From: Microbacterium horticulturae
GTDB taxonomy: Bacteria; Actinomycetota; Actinomycetes; Actinomycetales; Microbacteriaceae
Reading direction: 5' to 3'
NCBI RefSeq assembly: GCF_029094505.1
Contig: NZ_CP119108.1
Span: 3,472,001-3,536,000 of the forward strand
Length of the DNA: 64,000 nucleotides
The first letter of the stretch is position 1. Each line of letters opens with the position of its first letter. A program made the translations under genes and the position numbers. A model generated the notes under the pieces. The model saw only the letters and a list, made by a program, of their open reading frames with translations, was not told where the DNA came from and ran no database searches. Positions 16,531-25,469 of the stretch are shown here, piece after piece.

Positions 16531-17706
16531 GTGGCAAACCAACGGCGGACTCCGGGTTCGCAGACTTCACTTCGTGAAGCCAATCGGGCGCGAATCATCG
16601 CCGCGATCAAGAAGCACGGCAGTCTCACGCAGGTCGAGCTCGCCGGTGTCACGGGGCTCTCGCCGGCGTCGGTTTCGAACATCGTACGCGAGCTCGGCAC
16701 CGCCGGGGTACTGCGCACAAGCCCCAGCACCCGCAGCGGCAGGCGCGCCACGCTCGTCTCGTTCGCGCGCGCGATCGGCCTGGTCGCCGGCATCCACGTC
16801 TCGGCTCGCCATCTGCGGGTCATCGTCGCCGATGTCAACTGCACCGTGCTGAGCGAGCACCATATGCCGCTGGCTCGCGACCACCGCGCCGACAACGAGC
16901 TCGACCGCGCATCGCTCATGCTCGCCGACATGCTCGGCGACCTCGACTCGGCCATCGACGAGCTCGTGGGCGTGGGGCTCGCGATCTCGGCGCCGATCGA
17001 GCGGGGCACCGGCCGGGTCGCCGGCCGCGGCATCCTGCGCGGCTGGACCGGGGTCGACATCCCCCAGGTCGTGCACCGCCGGCTGCGCCGCCCCGTCTAC
17101 CTCGACAACGCGTCGAACCTCTCGGCCCTCGCCGAGGCACGGCTGGGCGCGGCGCGCGGCAAGCAGAACATCGTGTTCCTCGACATCGGCGAGGGCATCG
17201 GCTCGGGCCTGATGCTCAGCGGCCAGGTGCTGCGCGGCCACAACGGCACGGCCGGGGAGCTGGGCCACACGATCATCATGGAAGACGGACCCCTCTGCCG
17301 CTGCGGCAACCGCGGCTGCCTCGAGGCCATCGCCGGCGGTCCCGCGATCCTCGAGCGACTCGACACCCCCGGCGGCACGATGAAGCTCGGCGACATCGTG
17401 CTGCGCGCGATGGCCAATGACGGGCCGAGCATCCGGGCCCTCGCCGAAGCCGGCCGGCACATCGGCCTGGCCACCGGCAACCTCTGCAACCTGGTCGACC
17501 CCGAACGCATCGTCGTCGGCGGCGACCTCGCCCGCGCCGGAGAGCTGCTGCTCGGCCCGATCCGGCTCGCGATGGAGCACGCGGTCGTCGTCGATCCCAC
17601 GCACGCCCCCGACGTCGTCCAGGGGCAGTTGGGACTGGATGCCGCGGCCATGGGCGCGATCGTCCACGCGATCGACTCGACCAATGTGCGTGCAGCTGCG
17701 ATGTGA
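16531..17706 (+). CDS. ROK-family transcriptional regulator, probably of the xylose ABC genes
   Basis: 391 residues. N-terminal winged helix (SLREANRARIIAAIKKHGSLTQVELAGVTGLSPASVSNIVREL), then a ROK domain with LDIGEGIGSGLMLSG, GTAGELGHT and the intact zinc motif CRCGNRGCLEA. Start GTG 16531 lies exactly 6 nt after a TAATGT -10 hexamer (16519-16524), suggesting leaderless expression; GTG 16525 is an alternative. It directly precedes, on the same strand, the sugar-binding protein gene, so it is likely a sugar-responsive repressor of that transporter. Confidence 0.88.
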   Translation: MANQRRTPGSQTSLREANRARIIAAIKKHGSLTQVELAGVTGLSPASVSNIVRELGTAGVLRTSPSTRSGRRATLVSFARAIGLVAGIHVSARHLRVIVADVNCTVLSEHHMPLARDHRADNELDRASLMLADMLGDLDSAIDELVGVGLAISAPIERGTGRVAGRGILRGWTGVDIPQVVHRRLRRPVYLDNASNLSALAEARLGAARGKQNIVFLDIGEGIGSGLMLSGQVLRGHNGTAGELGHTIIMEDGPLCRCGNRGCLEAIAGGPAILERLDTPGGTMKLGDIVLRAMANDGPSIRALAEAGRHIGLATGNLCNLVDPERIVVGGDLARAGELLLGPIRLAMEHAVVVDPTHAPDVVQGQLGLDAAAMGAIVHAIDSTNVRAAAM

Positions 17707-17721
17707 GGGCGGGATGCCGCG

Positions 17722-17778
17722 CCGTTGCGAAACCGTTGCGTTCAAGTATTGACGCCAAGAGTTCACACCTGGCATGCT
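17722..17778 (+). promoter_or_regulatory. Promoter of the xylose-transport operon with a direct-repeat upstream site
   Basis: TTGACG (17749-17754), 18 bp, CATGCT (17773-17778) resembles a housekeeping sigma promoter. Just upstream CCGTTGCG occurs twice, at 17722 and 17733, exactly 11 bp apart (one helical turn), a plausible activator or repressor site. Start codon of the binding protein is at 17822. Confidence 0.5.
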
Positions 17779-17821
17779 CAGGGTGTCGCCACAGCGGTCG
17801 ACACAGCAACGGAGGATTTCA

Positions 17822-18940
17822 ATGAAGAAGATCAGCATGAAGAGGGCGCTCGTCGCGACGACCGCGCTGCTCTTGTCTGCGGGCATGCTCTCGGCGTGTT
17901 CCAACGGCGCTCAGAAGCAGAGCGACAACGGCAGCCCCGCCGCCGACAACGCGAGCTCGGCCAAGATCGGCCTGCTGCTTCCCGACAACGTCACCGAGCG
18001 CTACGCGAGCGCCGACAAGCCCTACTTCGAGGCGAAGGTCAAGGACCTCTGCGCAGGCTGCACCGTTCTGTACGCGAACGCCGACGGCGACGCGGCCAAG
18101 CAGCAGCAGCAGGCCGAGTCGATGCTCACGCAGGGCGTCGACGTCCTGGTGCTCGACCCGTTCGACGGCAAGGCGGCCGCCGCGATCGTCAACCAGGCCA
18201 AGGCCAAGAACATCCCGGTCGTCTCGTATGACCGTCTCATCGACAGCGCCGACGTCTCGTACTACGTGTCGTTCGACAACGAGAAGGTCGGACAGCTGCA
18301 GGCGCAGGCGCTCGTCGACCGCATGAAGGAGCTCGGCCTGCCCAGCAACGCGGGCATCATCATGGTCAACGGCTCGCCGACCGACCCGAACGCCGCCCAG
18401 TTCAAGAAGGGCGCCCACAGCGTCATCGACTCGTCGGGCCTGACGGTGCTGGCCGAGTACGACACACCCGGATGGGAGCCCCCCAAGGCCCAGGACTGGG
18501 TCTCGGGCCAGGTCACGCAGTTCGGTGACAAGATCAAGGGCGTCTACGATGCGAACGATGACACCGCCGGCGGCGCTATCGCAGCGCTGAAGGCGGGCGG
18601 CATCTCGCCGCTGCCGCCGGTGACCGGTCAGGATGCCGCGCTCTCGGGCATCCAGCGCATCATCGCGGGCGACCAGTACATGACCGTCTACAAGGCGTTC
18701 AAGCCCGAGGCCAATCAGGCCGCTGAGCTCGCCGTCGCACTGGCCAAGGGCGAGAGCCCGAAGGCCGACACCACCGCCGACACCACGAGCGGGGCATCCA
18801 TCCCCTCGTTCCTGCTGACCCCGGTGGCCGTCACGGTCGACAACATCATGGACACGGTCGTCAAGGACGGGCTGTACACGGTTGACCAGATCTGCACGTC
18901 GGCGTACAAGTCGGCATGTGAGAAGAACGGCATCCAGTAA
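17822..18940 (+). CDS. Sugar ABC transporter substrate-binding lipoprotein, XylF-like
   Basis: 372 residues; GGAGG lies 7 nt before ATG 17822. Lipoprotein signal MKKISMKRALVATTALLLSAGMLSAC with lipobox LSAC. Periplasmic-binding-protein type 1 fold: KIGLLLPDNVTERY, GVDVLVLDPFDGKAAAAIV, IPVVSYDRLIDSADVSYYVSFDN, which is the D-xylose binding protein pattern. First gene of a binding protein-ATPase-permease operon next to xylR-xylAB, so D-xylose is the probable ligand. A strong hairpin follows the stop. Confidence 0.9.
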   Translation: MKKISMKRALVATTALLLSAGMLSACSNGAQKQSDNGSPAADNASSAKIGLLLPDNVTERYASADKPYFEAKVKDLCAGCTVLYANADGDAAKQQQQAESMLTQGVDVLVLDPFDGKAAAAIVNQAKAKNIPVVSYDRLIDSADVSYYVSFDNEKVGQLQAQALVDRMKELGLPSNAGIIMVNGSPTDPNAAQFKKGAHSVIDSSGLTVLAEYDTPGWEPPKAQDWVSGQVTQFGDKIKGVYDANDDTAGGAIAALKAGGISPLPPVTGQDAALSGIQRIIAGDQYMTVYKAFKPEANQAAELAVALAKGESPKADTTADTTSGASIPSFLLTPVAVTVDNIMDTVVKDGLYTVDQICTSAYKSACEKNGIQ

Positions 18941-18950
18941 CCTTCCCTCC

Positions 18951-18986
18951 GCGTGTGCCGGCCGGCCTCGCCCGGCCGGCACACGC
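18951..18986 (+). terminator. Strong intra-operon hairpin after the binding-protein gene
   Basis: GCGTGTGCCGGCCGG and CCGGCCGGCACACGC are perfect 15-bp arms around a 6-nt loop, 10 bases after the binding-protein stop and 24 bases before the ATPase start. In ABC operons such stems partly end or stabilise the upstream message, giving more binding protein than ATPase. Confidence 0.8.
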
Positions 18987-19009
18987 ACACCCGAAACGAA
19001 GGAGACGCC

Positions 19010-19828
19010 GTGACCTCGGCATCCACTCTCGACGAACAACGCGCCCCCGCCCGCGAGCCGGTCCTGTCGATCCGCGGGATCTCGAAGGGCTTCGGCGCTG
19101 TCCGCGCCCTCACCGACATCGACATGGACGTCTACGCGGGCGAAGTCGTCGCTCTGGTCGGCGACAACGGCGCGGGCAAGTCGACGCTCGTGAAGATCCT
19201 CGCGGGCGTGCACGGCGCCGACCACGGCACGATCACGTTCAACGGCGAGACCGTGTCGATCCCCTCGCCCACCGCCTCGCGCGAACTGGGCATCGCCACG
19301 GTGTTCCAAGACCTTGCCCTCTGCGACAACCTCGATGTCGTCGCGAACCTGTTCCTCGGGCGTGAGCTCGGCGGCCTCGGCATGAACGAAGAGGCCATGG
19401 AGGAGCGCTCGTGGGAGCTGCTGCGGCAGCTCTCGGCCAAGATCCCCTCGGTGCGCATCGCCGTGGCATCCCTCTCCGGCGGCCAGCGCCAAACCGTCGC
19501 CATCGCCCGCTCGCTGATCGGCGAGCCGGAGATCGTCATCCTCGACGAGCCGACCGCCGCCCTGGGCGTCGCGCAGACCGCCGAGGTGCTGAACCTGATC
19601 GAGCGACTGCGCGAGCGCGGGCTCGGCGTCATCCTGATCAGCCACAACATGGCCGACGTGCAGGCGGTCGCCGACCGCGTGGTCGTGCTGCGGCTGGGCC
19701 GCAACAACGGCGTGTTCCGCACCGCCGACGTCAGCTACGAAGACATCGTGGCCGCCATCACCGGCGCCACCGACAACCCCGTGAGCACCCGCAGCGCCGC
19801 GCACCCGACCGAGAAGGACGCATTATGA
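19010..19828 (+). CDS. Sugar ABC transporter ATP-binding protein (single nucleotide-binding domain)
   Basis: 272 residues from GTG 19010 (AAGGAGA upstream). Walker A GDNGAGKST, Q-loop VFQDLALCDN, signature LSGGQRQTVAIARS, Walker B IVILDEPTAALG, H-loop SHN. Most sugar ATPases of this CUT2 class are tandem duplicates of ~500 residues; this one has a single domain, as in the XylG/FrcA branch of actinobacteria, and must dimerise. Its stop overlaps the permease start (ATGA). Confidence 0.92.
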   Translation: MTSASTLDEQRAPAREPVLSIRGISKGFGAVRALTDIDMDVYAGEVVALVGDNGAGKSTLVKILAGVHGADHGTITFNGETVSIPSPTASRELGIATVFQDLALCDNLDVVANLFLGRELGGLGMNEEAMEERSWELLRQLSAKIPSVRIAVASLSGGQRQTVAIARSLIGEPEIVILDEPTAALGVAQTAEVLNLIERLRERGLGVILISHNMADVQAVADRVVVLRLGRNNGVFRTADVSYEDIVAAITGATDNPVSTRSAAHPTEKDAL

Positions 19829-21099
19829 GCTCGCCCACGACTCCACAGACGAAAGACAACTCCGCCCCCACGACGGTGGCGGCCGATCTGCAGGACGAAC
19901 GCCTCACCCGCGGTCAGGGGCTGCGCGGGGCGTTCGCCGGATTCCTCACGCGCGTGCGCACGGGCGACCTGGGGTCCCTGCCGATCGTCGTCGGCCTCAT
20001 CATCATCTGGATCGTCTTCCAGGCGCTGAACCCACGGTTCCTCTCGGCGACCAACCTCGTGGACCTCACACTGCAGGTGGCCCCGCTCGGTGTCATCGCG
20101 CTGGGCGTCGTCGTCGTGCTCCTGGTTGGGCAGATCGACCTGTCGATCGGTTCGCTCAGCGGTCTGTCCGCAGCGATCCTCGGAGTCACCTTCGTGAACT
20201 GGGGATGGCCCATCTGGGCGGCGATCCTGCTGGCGCTGGTCGTCGGAGCGGTGATCGGCTACTTCTACGGCTTCTTGTTCACCCGTTTCGGGGTGCCGAC
20301 CTTCGTCGTCACGCTGGCCGGCCTCATGGGGTTCCTCGGCCTGCAGCTGTGGGTGCTCGGACCGTCCGGCACGATCAACATCCCGTACAACTCATGGATC
20401 GTCGAGTTCGCGACATCATGGTTCCTGCCGCCGTGGCTCGCTTACACGATCGCGGGTCTCGTCGTCGTCGGGATGGTCCTCAACGACATCTCGCGCGCAC
20501 GACGCCGCGCCCGCTCGGGACTCTCGACGGGCCCGGTCTCATTGATCGTCATCAAGGCGATCGTCGTGGCGGTCATCGCCGCCATCGCGATCACCTGGCT
20601 GGCGACCAACCGCGGCGTGTCGGTGATGTTCCTCCTGTTCGTCGCGCTCGTGGGCGCCATGGCGACCGTGCTCACCCGCACGCGATGGGGGCGCTGGCTC
20701 TACGCCGTCGGCGGCAACGAAGAGGCTGCGCGCCGCGCGGGCATCAACGTGAAGACGATCTACATCTCGGCCCTGATGGTCGGAACGATCCTCGCCACCC
20801 TCGGCGGCCTGATGGCCGCAGCACGGTTGACGGCCGCGAGCATCTCCAGCGGTGGCGGCACCGACAACCTGACCGCGATCGCGGCCGCGGTCATCGGCGG
20901 CACGAGCCTGTTCGGCGGACGCGGCTCGGCCTGGTCGGCACTGCTGGGCATCTTCGTGATCAAGTCCATCCAGAACGGACTGGTGCTGCTGAGCCTCGAC
21001 TCCGACGTGCAGTTCATGGTCACCGGCGCGGTGCTGCTGCTGGCTGTGATCATCGACGCGCTGTCGCGGCGCTCGCGCGCGAGCCACGGCACGGCATAG
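19825..21099 (+). CDS. Sugar ABC transporter permease, XylH-like
   Basis: 424 residues with about 10 membrane segments; the BPD_transp_2 pattern is clear (VVVLLVGQIDLSIGSLSGLSAAI, GVPTFVVTLAGLMGFLGLQLW, YAVGGNEEAARRAGINV, AAAVIGGTSLFGGRGSAWSAL). The long insert between the two halves (~190-260, ISRARRRARSG) is typical of xylose permeases compared with ribose ones. ATG 19825 overlaps the ATPase stop, so the two are coupled. Completes a XylFGH-type importer. Confidence 0.92.
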   Translation: MSSPTTPQTKDNSAPTTVAADLQDERLTRGQGLRGAFAGFLTRVRTGDLGSLPIVVGLIIIWIVFQALNPRFLSATNLVDLTLQVAPLGVIALGVVVVLLVGQIDLSIGSLSGLSAAILGVTFVNWGWPIWAAILLALVVGAVIGYFYGFLFTRFGVPTFVVTLAGLMGFLGLQLWVLGPSGTINIPYNSWIVEFATSWFLPPWLAYTIAGLVVVGMVLNDISRARRRARSGLSTGPVSLIVIKAIVVAVIAAIAITWLATNRGVSVMFLLFVALVGAMATVLTRTRWGRWLYAVGGNEEAARRAGINVKTIYISALMVGTILATLGGLMAAARLTAASISSGGGTDNLTAIAAAVIGGTSLFGGRGSAWSALLGIFVIKSIQNGLVLLSLDSDVQFMVTGAVLLLAVIIDALSRRSRASHGTA

Positions 21100-21108
21100 T
21101 CCGAAACG

Positions 21109-21145
21109 CTCAGCTCTTGATAACGCAGAGGTATCAAGAGGTGAG
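21109..21145. repeat. Dispersed palindrome family 3, divergent copy (37 bp)
   Basis: CTCAGCTCTTGATA, 9 bp, TATCAAGAGGTGAG; the pairing continues outward on both sides (CGaAACG/CGTTcCG). The 37-bp length, the ACnCAG centre and the TTGAT/ATCAA arms match the two identical copies at 25433 and 31307. It begins 10 bases after the permease stop. Confidence 0.75.
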
Positions 21146-21165
21146 CGTTCCGTGGACATGGTCCT

Positions 21166-21208
21166 GCGGCATCCATTCCGCCCGCTGTGGGGGCGGGGTG
21201 GATGCCGC
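21166..21208. terminator. Bidirectional stem-loop between permease and xylR
   Basis: GCGGCATCCA (21166-21175) pairs perfectly with TGGATGCCGC (21199-21208), with CCGCCC/GGGCGG inside. It lies in the gap between convergent genes and again uses the GGATGCCGC motif in opposed orientation. Confidence 0.65.
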
Positions 21209-21249
21209 ATCCGCACCTCGCCCGTGCGTCACGCGCGGGCGACGCGGCG

Positions 21250-22410
21250 TCAGCGCGCCAACGTCGCGATCGGGTCGTGCAGCAGCTCGGAAAGCGCCGC
21301 CTCGGCCGCACCGATCAGCAGCCGGTCGTCGGCGAGCGTCGCGAGGCGGATGTCGATCCCCTCGCCCGAGGTCGGCATCGACTGCGCACGCACATCGGTG
21401 AGAAGCCCCGGCAGGTCGCGTGCGGCCAGCGTCGCGAGAAAGCCGCCCAGCACGAGCACCGACGGATTCAACCCGTTCACGGCGTTGGCGAGCGCGGTGG
21501 CCAGGATGCGGCGCTGCCGCGTCACTTCGTCGGCCACGGCCGGATCGGCGGACGTCGCCAGGGCCGCGGCCAGCTCGGCCTCGTCGGCAGAGCGCAAGCT
21601 CACGGCGGCCAGCAGCCGACGCCTGCTCACCTCGTCTTCGAGCGTGCCGACCTCGCTGCGACGGTCGTCTTCGCTCGCGACGGCGGGGCGGCTCTGCCCG
21701 AACTCCCCTGCGTACCCGCCGGCACCGGTCAGCGGGTGGCCGCCGGCGATGATCGCGCCGCCGATGCCGCTCGCGCCACCGTTGAGGTACACGACGTCGT
21801 CGACGCCGCGCGCCGCACCGAACAGGTGCTCGGCGACGGCGCCCAGGTTCGCATCGTTGCCGACCACGACCGGCAGCTCCGTCGCCTCGGTGATGAGCGG
21901 GCCGAGCGCGGCATCCACCCATCCCAGATGGGGGGCCGCGCGCACCAGCCCGTCGGCGGCTCGCACCGGACCCGGCACTGCCACCCCGATCGACAGCACG
22001 CGCGCGTCGGCGAGTGGGCCGTCGCGCCAGGCGGCGATCTGCACGGCGATGAGGTCGGCGGTCTCTTCGGGCGTGAGCAGCTCGTCGCGCGCGATGCGGA
22101 TACGCGCCCGGATGCCGCGGTCCAGTCCCACCGCGGCGAGAGTGAGGGCGTCGACCTCGGGGTTCGCGGCGACGACGACCGGCCGAACGTCGGCGGCGAC
22201 CACCGGCGAGGGCCGCCCGACGCGCCCGTGTGCGGCCGGTTCACCCTCGAGCACGAGCCCTGCGACGGTCAGCTCGGTCACCAGATCGCCCACGGTCGAG
22301 CGGTTCAAGCCCGTCCGGGCGGTGATCACGGCACGCGAAATCGGCCCGTGCAGGTGCACGAGGCGAAGCACGTGCGAGAGGTTCGCCTCGCGTACACCGG
22401 TCTGTCTCAC
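21250..22410 (-). CDS. xylR: ROK-family repressor XylR
   Basis: 386 residues from GTG 22410 (VRQTGVREANLSHVLRLVHLHGPISRAVITARTGLNRSTVGDLV, winged helix). ROK domain with VVVGNDANLGAVAEHLFGAARG, YLNGGASGIGGAIIAGG and VLVLGGFLA. The usual CxCGxxGC zinc motif is missing, unlike the other ROK protein here. A TACAGT hexamer ends exactly 6 nt before the GTG and no ribosome site is seen, so it is probably leaderless. Divergent from xylA, whose promoter carries a GTTGTT-AACAAC palindrome of the XylR type. Confidence 0.9.
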   Translation of the reverse strand: MRQTGVREANLSHVLRLVHLHGPISRAVITARTGLNRSTVGDLVTELTVAGLVLEGEPAAHGRVGRPSPVVAADVRPVVVAANPEVDALTLAAVGLDRGIRARIRIARDELLTPEETADLIAVQIAAWRDGPLADARVLSIGVAVPGPVRAADGLVRAAPHLGWVDAALGPLITEATELPVVVGNDANLGAVAEHLFGAARGVDDVVYLNGGASGIGGAIIAGGHPLTGAGGYAGEFGQSRPAVASEDDRRSEVGTLEDEVSRRRLLAAVSLRSADEAELAAALATSADPAVADEVTRQRRILATALANAVNGLNPSVLVLGGFLATLAARDLPGLLTDVRAQSMPTSGEGIDIRLATLADDRLLIGAAEAALSELLHDPIATLAR

Positions 22411-22524
22411 GCGACCACTGTACGGGATTTGTTGTTCATCGCGACGAACCGCTGGACGTGGCGGCGCGGCGAGAGGCTCCGCGCGACGCGCAGCGGCGCG
22501 TGGAGTGGCCGTGGGGACCATTCT

Positions 22525-22546
22525 GATATAGGTTGTTCCCAACAAC
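22525..22546 (+). promoter_or_regulatory. xylA -10 region with XylR operator
   Basis: GATATA (22525-22530) is a good -10 and is followed by the perfect palindrome GTTGTT-CCC-AACAAC (22532-22546), covering the expected transcription start 30 bp before xylA. XylR repressors of the ROK family bind TTTGTT/AACAAA-type dyads. A half-site GATTTGTTGTTC at 22426 near the xylR promoter suggests autoregulation. Confidence 0.75.
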
Positions 22547-22575
22547 ATTTGATCTCTGCGCCGTGAAGGAGCGTC

Positions 22576-23763
22576 ATGGTCACCCCCACCCCCGCCGACA
22601 AGTTCACATTCGGCCTCTGGACGATCGGCTACAACGGAACCGATCCGTTCGGCGGACCGACCCGCCCCGCCCTCGACGTCGTGCACGCCGTCGAGAAGCT
22701 CGCCGAGCTCGGCGCGTACGGTCTCACGTTCCACGACGACGACCTGTTCACGTTCGGCTCGACCGACGCCGAGCGGCAGAACCAGATCGACCGTCTCAAG
22801 CAGGTCCTGGCCGACACCGGCCTGGTCGTGCCGATGGTCACCACGAACCTGTTCAGCCCGCCCGTGTTCAAGGACGGCGGCTTCACCTCCAACGACCGCT
22901 CCGTGCGCCGCTACGCCCTGCGCAAGGTCCTGCGTCAGATCGACCTCGGCGCCGAGCTGGGCGCCAAGACGCTCGTCATGTGGGGCGGCCGCGAGGGCGC
23001 CGAGTATGACGCAGCCAAGGACATCCGCCAGGCGCTCGAGCGCTACCGCGAGGGCGTGAACCTGCTGTCGGAGTACGTCATCGACAAGGGCTACGACATC
23101 CGCTTCGCGATCGAGCCGAAGCCGAACGAGCCTCGCGGCGACATCCTGCTGCCGACCGTCGGGCACGCGCTCGCGTTCATCGGCTCGCTCGAGCACCCCG
23201 ACATGGTGGGTCTGAACCCCGAGGTCGGCCACGAGCAGATGGCCGGTCTGAACTTCGCCGCCGGCATCGCCCAGGCGCTCTACCACGGCAAGCTCTTCCA
23301 CATCGACCTGAACGGTCAGCGCGGCATCAAGTACGACCAGGACCTCGTCTTCGGCCACGGCGACCTGCACAACGCGTTCGCGCTCGTCGACCTGCTCGAG
23401 AACGGCGGCCCCGACGGCGGCCAGGCCTACGACGGCCCGCGCCACTTCGACTACAAGCCCTCGCGCACCGAGGACGAGACCGGCGTCTGGGACTCGGCTG
23501 CGGCCAACATGCGCACCTACCTGCTGCTCAAGGAGCGCGCCGCGGCCTTCCGCGCCGACCCCGAGGTGCAGGAGGCCCTTCAGGCCGCGCGCGTCGCCGA
23601 GCTCGCCCAGCCCACGCTCGGCGTGGGCGAGGGCTACGCCGAACTGCTGGCCGACCGGTCGGCATTCGAGGACTTCGACGCGGATGCCTACTTCGGCGCG
23701 AAGGGCTTCGGCTTCGTGCGCCTGCAGCAGCTGGCCACCGAGCACCTGCTCGGCGCGCGCTGA
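22576..23763 (+). CDS. xylA: Xylose isomerase
   Basis: 395 residues, the length of class I xylose isomerases. Catalytic histidine in [10 protein letters not shown] (H53, D56), [11 protein letters not shown], metal-binding [27 protein letters not shown], and [19 protein letters not shown]. Converts D-xylose to D-xylulose in the cytosol with two divalent metals. GAAGGAG precedes ATG 22576. First gene of xylAB; repressed by XylR by inference from the operator. Confidence 0.97.
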   Translation: MVTPTPADKFTFGLWTIGYNGTDPFGGPTRPALDVVHAVEKLAELGAYGLTFHDDDLFTFGSTDAERQNQIDRLKQVLADTGLVVPMVTTNLFSPPVFKDGGFTSNDRSVRRYALRKVLRQIDLGAELGAKTLVMWGGREGAEYDAAKDIRQALERYREGVNLLSEYVIDKGYDIRFAIEPKPNEPRGDILLPTVGHALAFIGSLEHPDMVGLNPEVGHEQMAGLNFAAGIAQALYHGKLFHIDLNGQRGIKYDQDLVFGHGDLHNAFALVDLLENGGPDGGQAYDGPRHFDYKPSRTEDETGVWDSAAANMRTYLLLKERAAAFRADPEVQEALQAARVAELAQPTLGVGEGYAELLADRSAFEDFDADAYFGAKGFGFVRLQQLATEHLLGAR

Positions 23764-23802
23764 CACCACCGGGGCGGCGCCGCACTCCGCCGCCCCTCGA
23801 CC

Positions 23803-23871
23803 GTGAGAGTGCACCTGGTGGACGAGGAGTAGGGAAGCACCCGCTCCCTCGTCCACCAGCTGCACTCTCAC
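23803..23871. repeat. Dispersed palindrome family 2, copy 2 (69 bp), between xylA and xylB
   Basis: GTGAGAGTGCACCTGGTGG... mirrors ...CCACCAGCTGCACTCTCAC with one mismatch and the stem extends to GACGAGG/CTCGTC. Its centre GGGAAGCACCCGCTCC matches GGAACCACCCGCACTC of the copy at 16359. Lying inside the xylAB operon, it could attenuate xylB relative to xylA. Confidence 0.8.
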
Positions 23872-23904
23872 CGAGGCAAGACCCCTACGGGGAGAGGACA
23901 AGAC

Positions 23905-25188
23905 ATGGCGCTGGTCGCAGGAGTCGACTCGTCGACGCAGTCGTGCAAGGTCGTGGTGATGGATGCCGCGACCGGCGAAGTCGTGCGGCAGGGGCGCGGT
24001 ACGCATCCCGACGGCACCGAGGTCGACCCCGCCGCTTGGTGGGATGCTCTGCAGGCCGCGATCACCGAGGCCGGCGGGCTCGACGACGTCGAGGCCTGGG
24101 CGATCGGCGGCCAGCAGCACGGCATGGTCGTGCTCGATGAGGCCGGCGAAGCCATCCGGCCCGCGCTGCTGTGGAACGACACCCGATCGGCGGGCGCGGC
24201 ATCCGACCTCGTCCGCGAGTTCGGCTCCGACGAGCTCGCCGCGCGCACGGGCCTTGTGCCGGTCGCGTCGTTCACGATCACGAAGCTGCGCTGGTTGCGC
24301 GACAACGAGCCCGAGAACGCCGCGCGCGTCGCGGCCGTCGCGCTCCCGCACGACTGGCTGACCTGGCGGCTGCGCGGCTTCGGTCCCGAGAACCCCGACT
24401 TCGGCGAACTGGTCACCGACCGCTCCGACGCGTCGGGCACCGGATACTGGGGCCCCGACGGCTACGACCGCGCGCTGCTGGTCGCCGCCCTCGGCCACGA
24501 CGCCGTGCTGCCACGCGTGCTTGAGCACGAGGAATGGGTGCAGGATGCGGGGGGCCGCCGCGTCGCGCCGGGCGCCGGCGACAACGCGGGTGCCGCGCTG
24601 GGCGTGGGCGCGGGACCGGGCGACGCCGTCGTGTCGATCGGTACGAGCGGCACCGTGTTCGCAGTGAGCACCGAGCGCGTGATCGACCCGAGCGGAACCG
24701 TCGCCGGGTTCGCCTCGGCCGACGGAAACTGGCTTCCCCTGGTCGCCACGATCAACGCGTCGCGCGTGCTCGAGGCGATCCGGCGCGTGCTGGGCGTCGA
24801 TCATGCCGGGCTCAGCGCCCTGGCGCTGGCCGCATCGCCGGGCGCAGGCGGATTGCACCTCGAGCCGTACTTCGAGGGCGAGCGGACGCCGAACCTTCCC
24901 GACGCGACGGCAACTCTGAGCGGCATGACGCTCGCGTCGACGACCCGCGAGAACGTCGCCCGCGCCGCAGTCGAGGGGATGCTGGGTGGCCTCGCCTACG
25001 GGATGCAGACGCTTCGCGACCTCGGGGTCGAGGTGCGACGCGCCCTGCTGGTCGGCGGGGGCGCGCAGTCCGAGGCCGTGCAGCGCATCGCGCCCGAGGT
25101 GCTCGGGGTGCCGGTCTCCGTGCCCGCGCCGGCGGAGTATGTGGCGCTCGGCGCGGCGCGCCAGGCGGCCGGGGTGCTCGCGGCGTGA
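23905..25188 (+). CDS. xylB: Xylulokinase
   Basis: 427 residues, somewhat shorter than the E. coli enzyme. FGGY kinase: N-terminal [17 protein letters not shown] phosphate loop, [20 protein letters not shown], catalytic aspartate in [23 protein letters not shown], and C-terminal [24 protein letters not shown]. Phosphorylates D-xylulose to xylulose-5-phosphate for the pentose phosphate pathway. Co-oriented with xylA. Confidence 0.95.
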   Translation: MALVAGVDSSTQSCKVVVMDAATGEVVRQGRGTHPDGTEVDPAAWWDALQAAITEAGGLDDVEAWAIGGQQHGMVVLDEAGEAIRPALLWNDTRSAGAASDLVREFGSDELAARTGLVPVASFTITKLRWLRDNEPENAARVAAVALPHDWLTWRLRGFGPENPDFGELVTDRSDASGTGYWGPDGYDRALLVAALGHDAVLPRVLEHEEWVQDAGGRRVAPGAGDNAGAALGVGAGPGDAVVSIGTSGTVFAVSTERVIDPSGTVAGFASADGNWLPLVATINASRVLEAIRRVLGVDHAGLSALALAASPGAGGLHLEPYFEGERTPNLPDATATLSGMTLASTTRENVARAAVEGMLGGLAYGMQTLRDLGVEVRRALLVGGGAQSEAVQRIAPEVLGVPVSVPAPAEYVALGAARQAAGVLAA

Positions 25189-25284
25189 GGTCGCGCCTGC
25201 GCGCCGCCACCGCCGATACGGCGCTGCGGCAGCACACCTTCTGAATCGGCATTGAACTTCCGGTTCACACAGGTCGGCCGTGCC

Positions 25285-25332
25285 GCAGCGGGGCCAGATT
25301 CATCTGAAGCAGCGGGGCCAGATTCATATGAA
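25285..25332. repeat. Two 24-bp tandem repeats
   Basis: GCAGCGGGGCCAGATTCAT followed by CTGAA, then the same 24 bp with C changed to A, directly abutting (25285-25308 and 25309-25332). Recent duplication inside the MITE-like segment. Confidence 0.85.
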
Positions 25333-25334
25333 TT

Positions 25335-25380
25335 CGTCCCGTGCACATCACACCTGCGCCGGTTCGATGTGCACGGGACG
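25335..25380. repeat. Perfect 15-bp inverted repeat
   Basis: CGTCCCGTGCACATC (25335-25349) and GATGTGCACGGGACG (25366-25380) pair perfectly across a 16-nt loop. Single copy in this window. Confidence 0.8.
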
Positions 25381-25432
25381 GTTTGGTGTTCAACGGCAAC
25401 GGAGTGGTCCGCGAACGCGTGCGCGCGGTTTG

Positions 25433-25469
25433 CTCACCAGTTGATGACTCAGGAACATCAACTGGTGAG
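25433..25469. repeat. Dispersed palindrome family 3, copy A (37 bp)
   Basis: CTCACCAGTTGATG, 9-bp loop ACTCAGGAA, CATCAACTGGTGAG: perfect 14-bp arms. Identical in all 37 bases to 31307-31343. It lies in the convergent xylB/ridA gap. Confidence 0.9.

Noticed and set aside
17819..19804. 661-codon minus-strand frame opposite the xylose importer
   Set aside because: Antisense shadow of the binding protein and ATPase; no domain pattern.
22411..24858. Minus-strand frame continuing upstream of xylR across xylA and xylB (over 800 codons)
   Set aside because: Antisense to unmistakable xylAB. Only the part from GTG 22410 encodes the ROK repressor.
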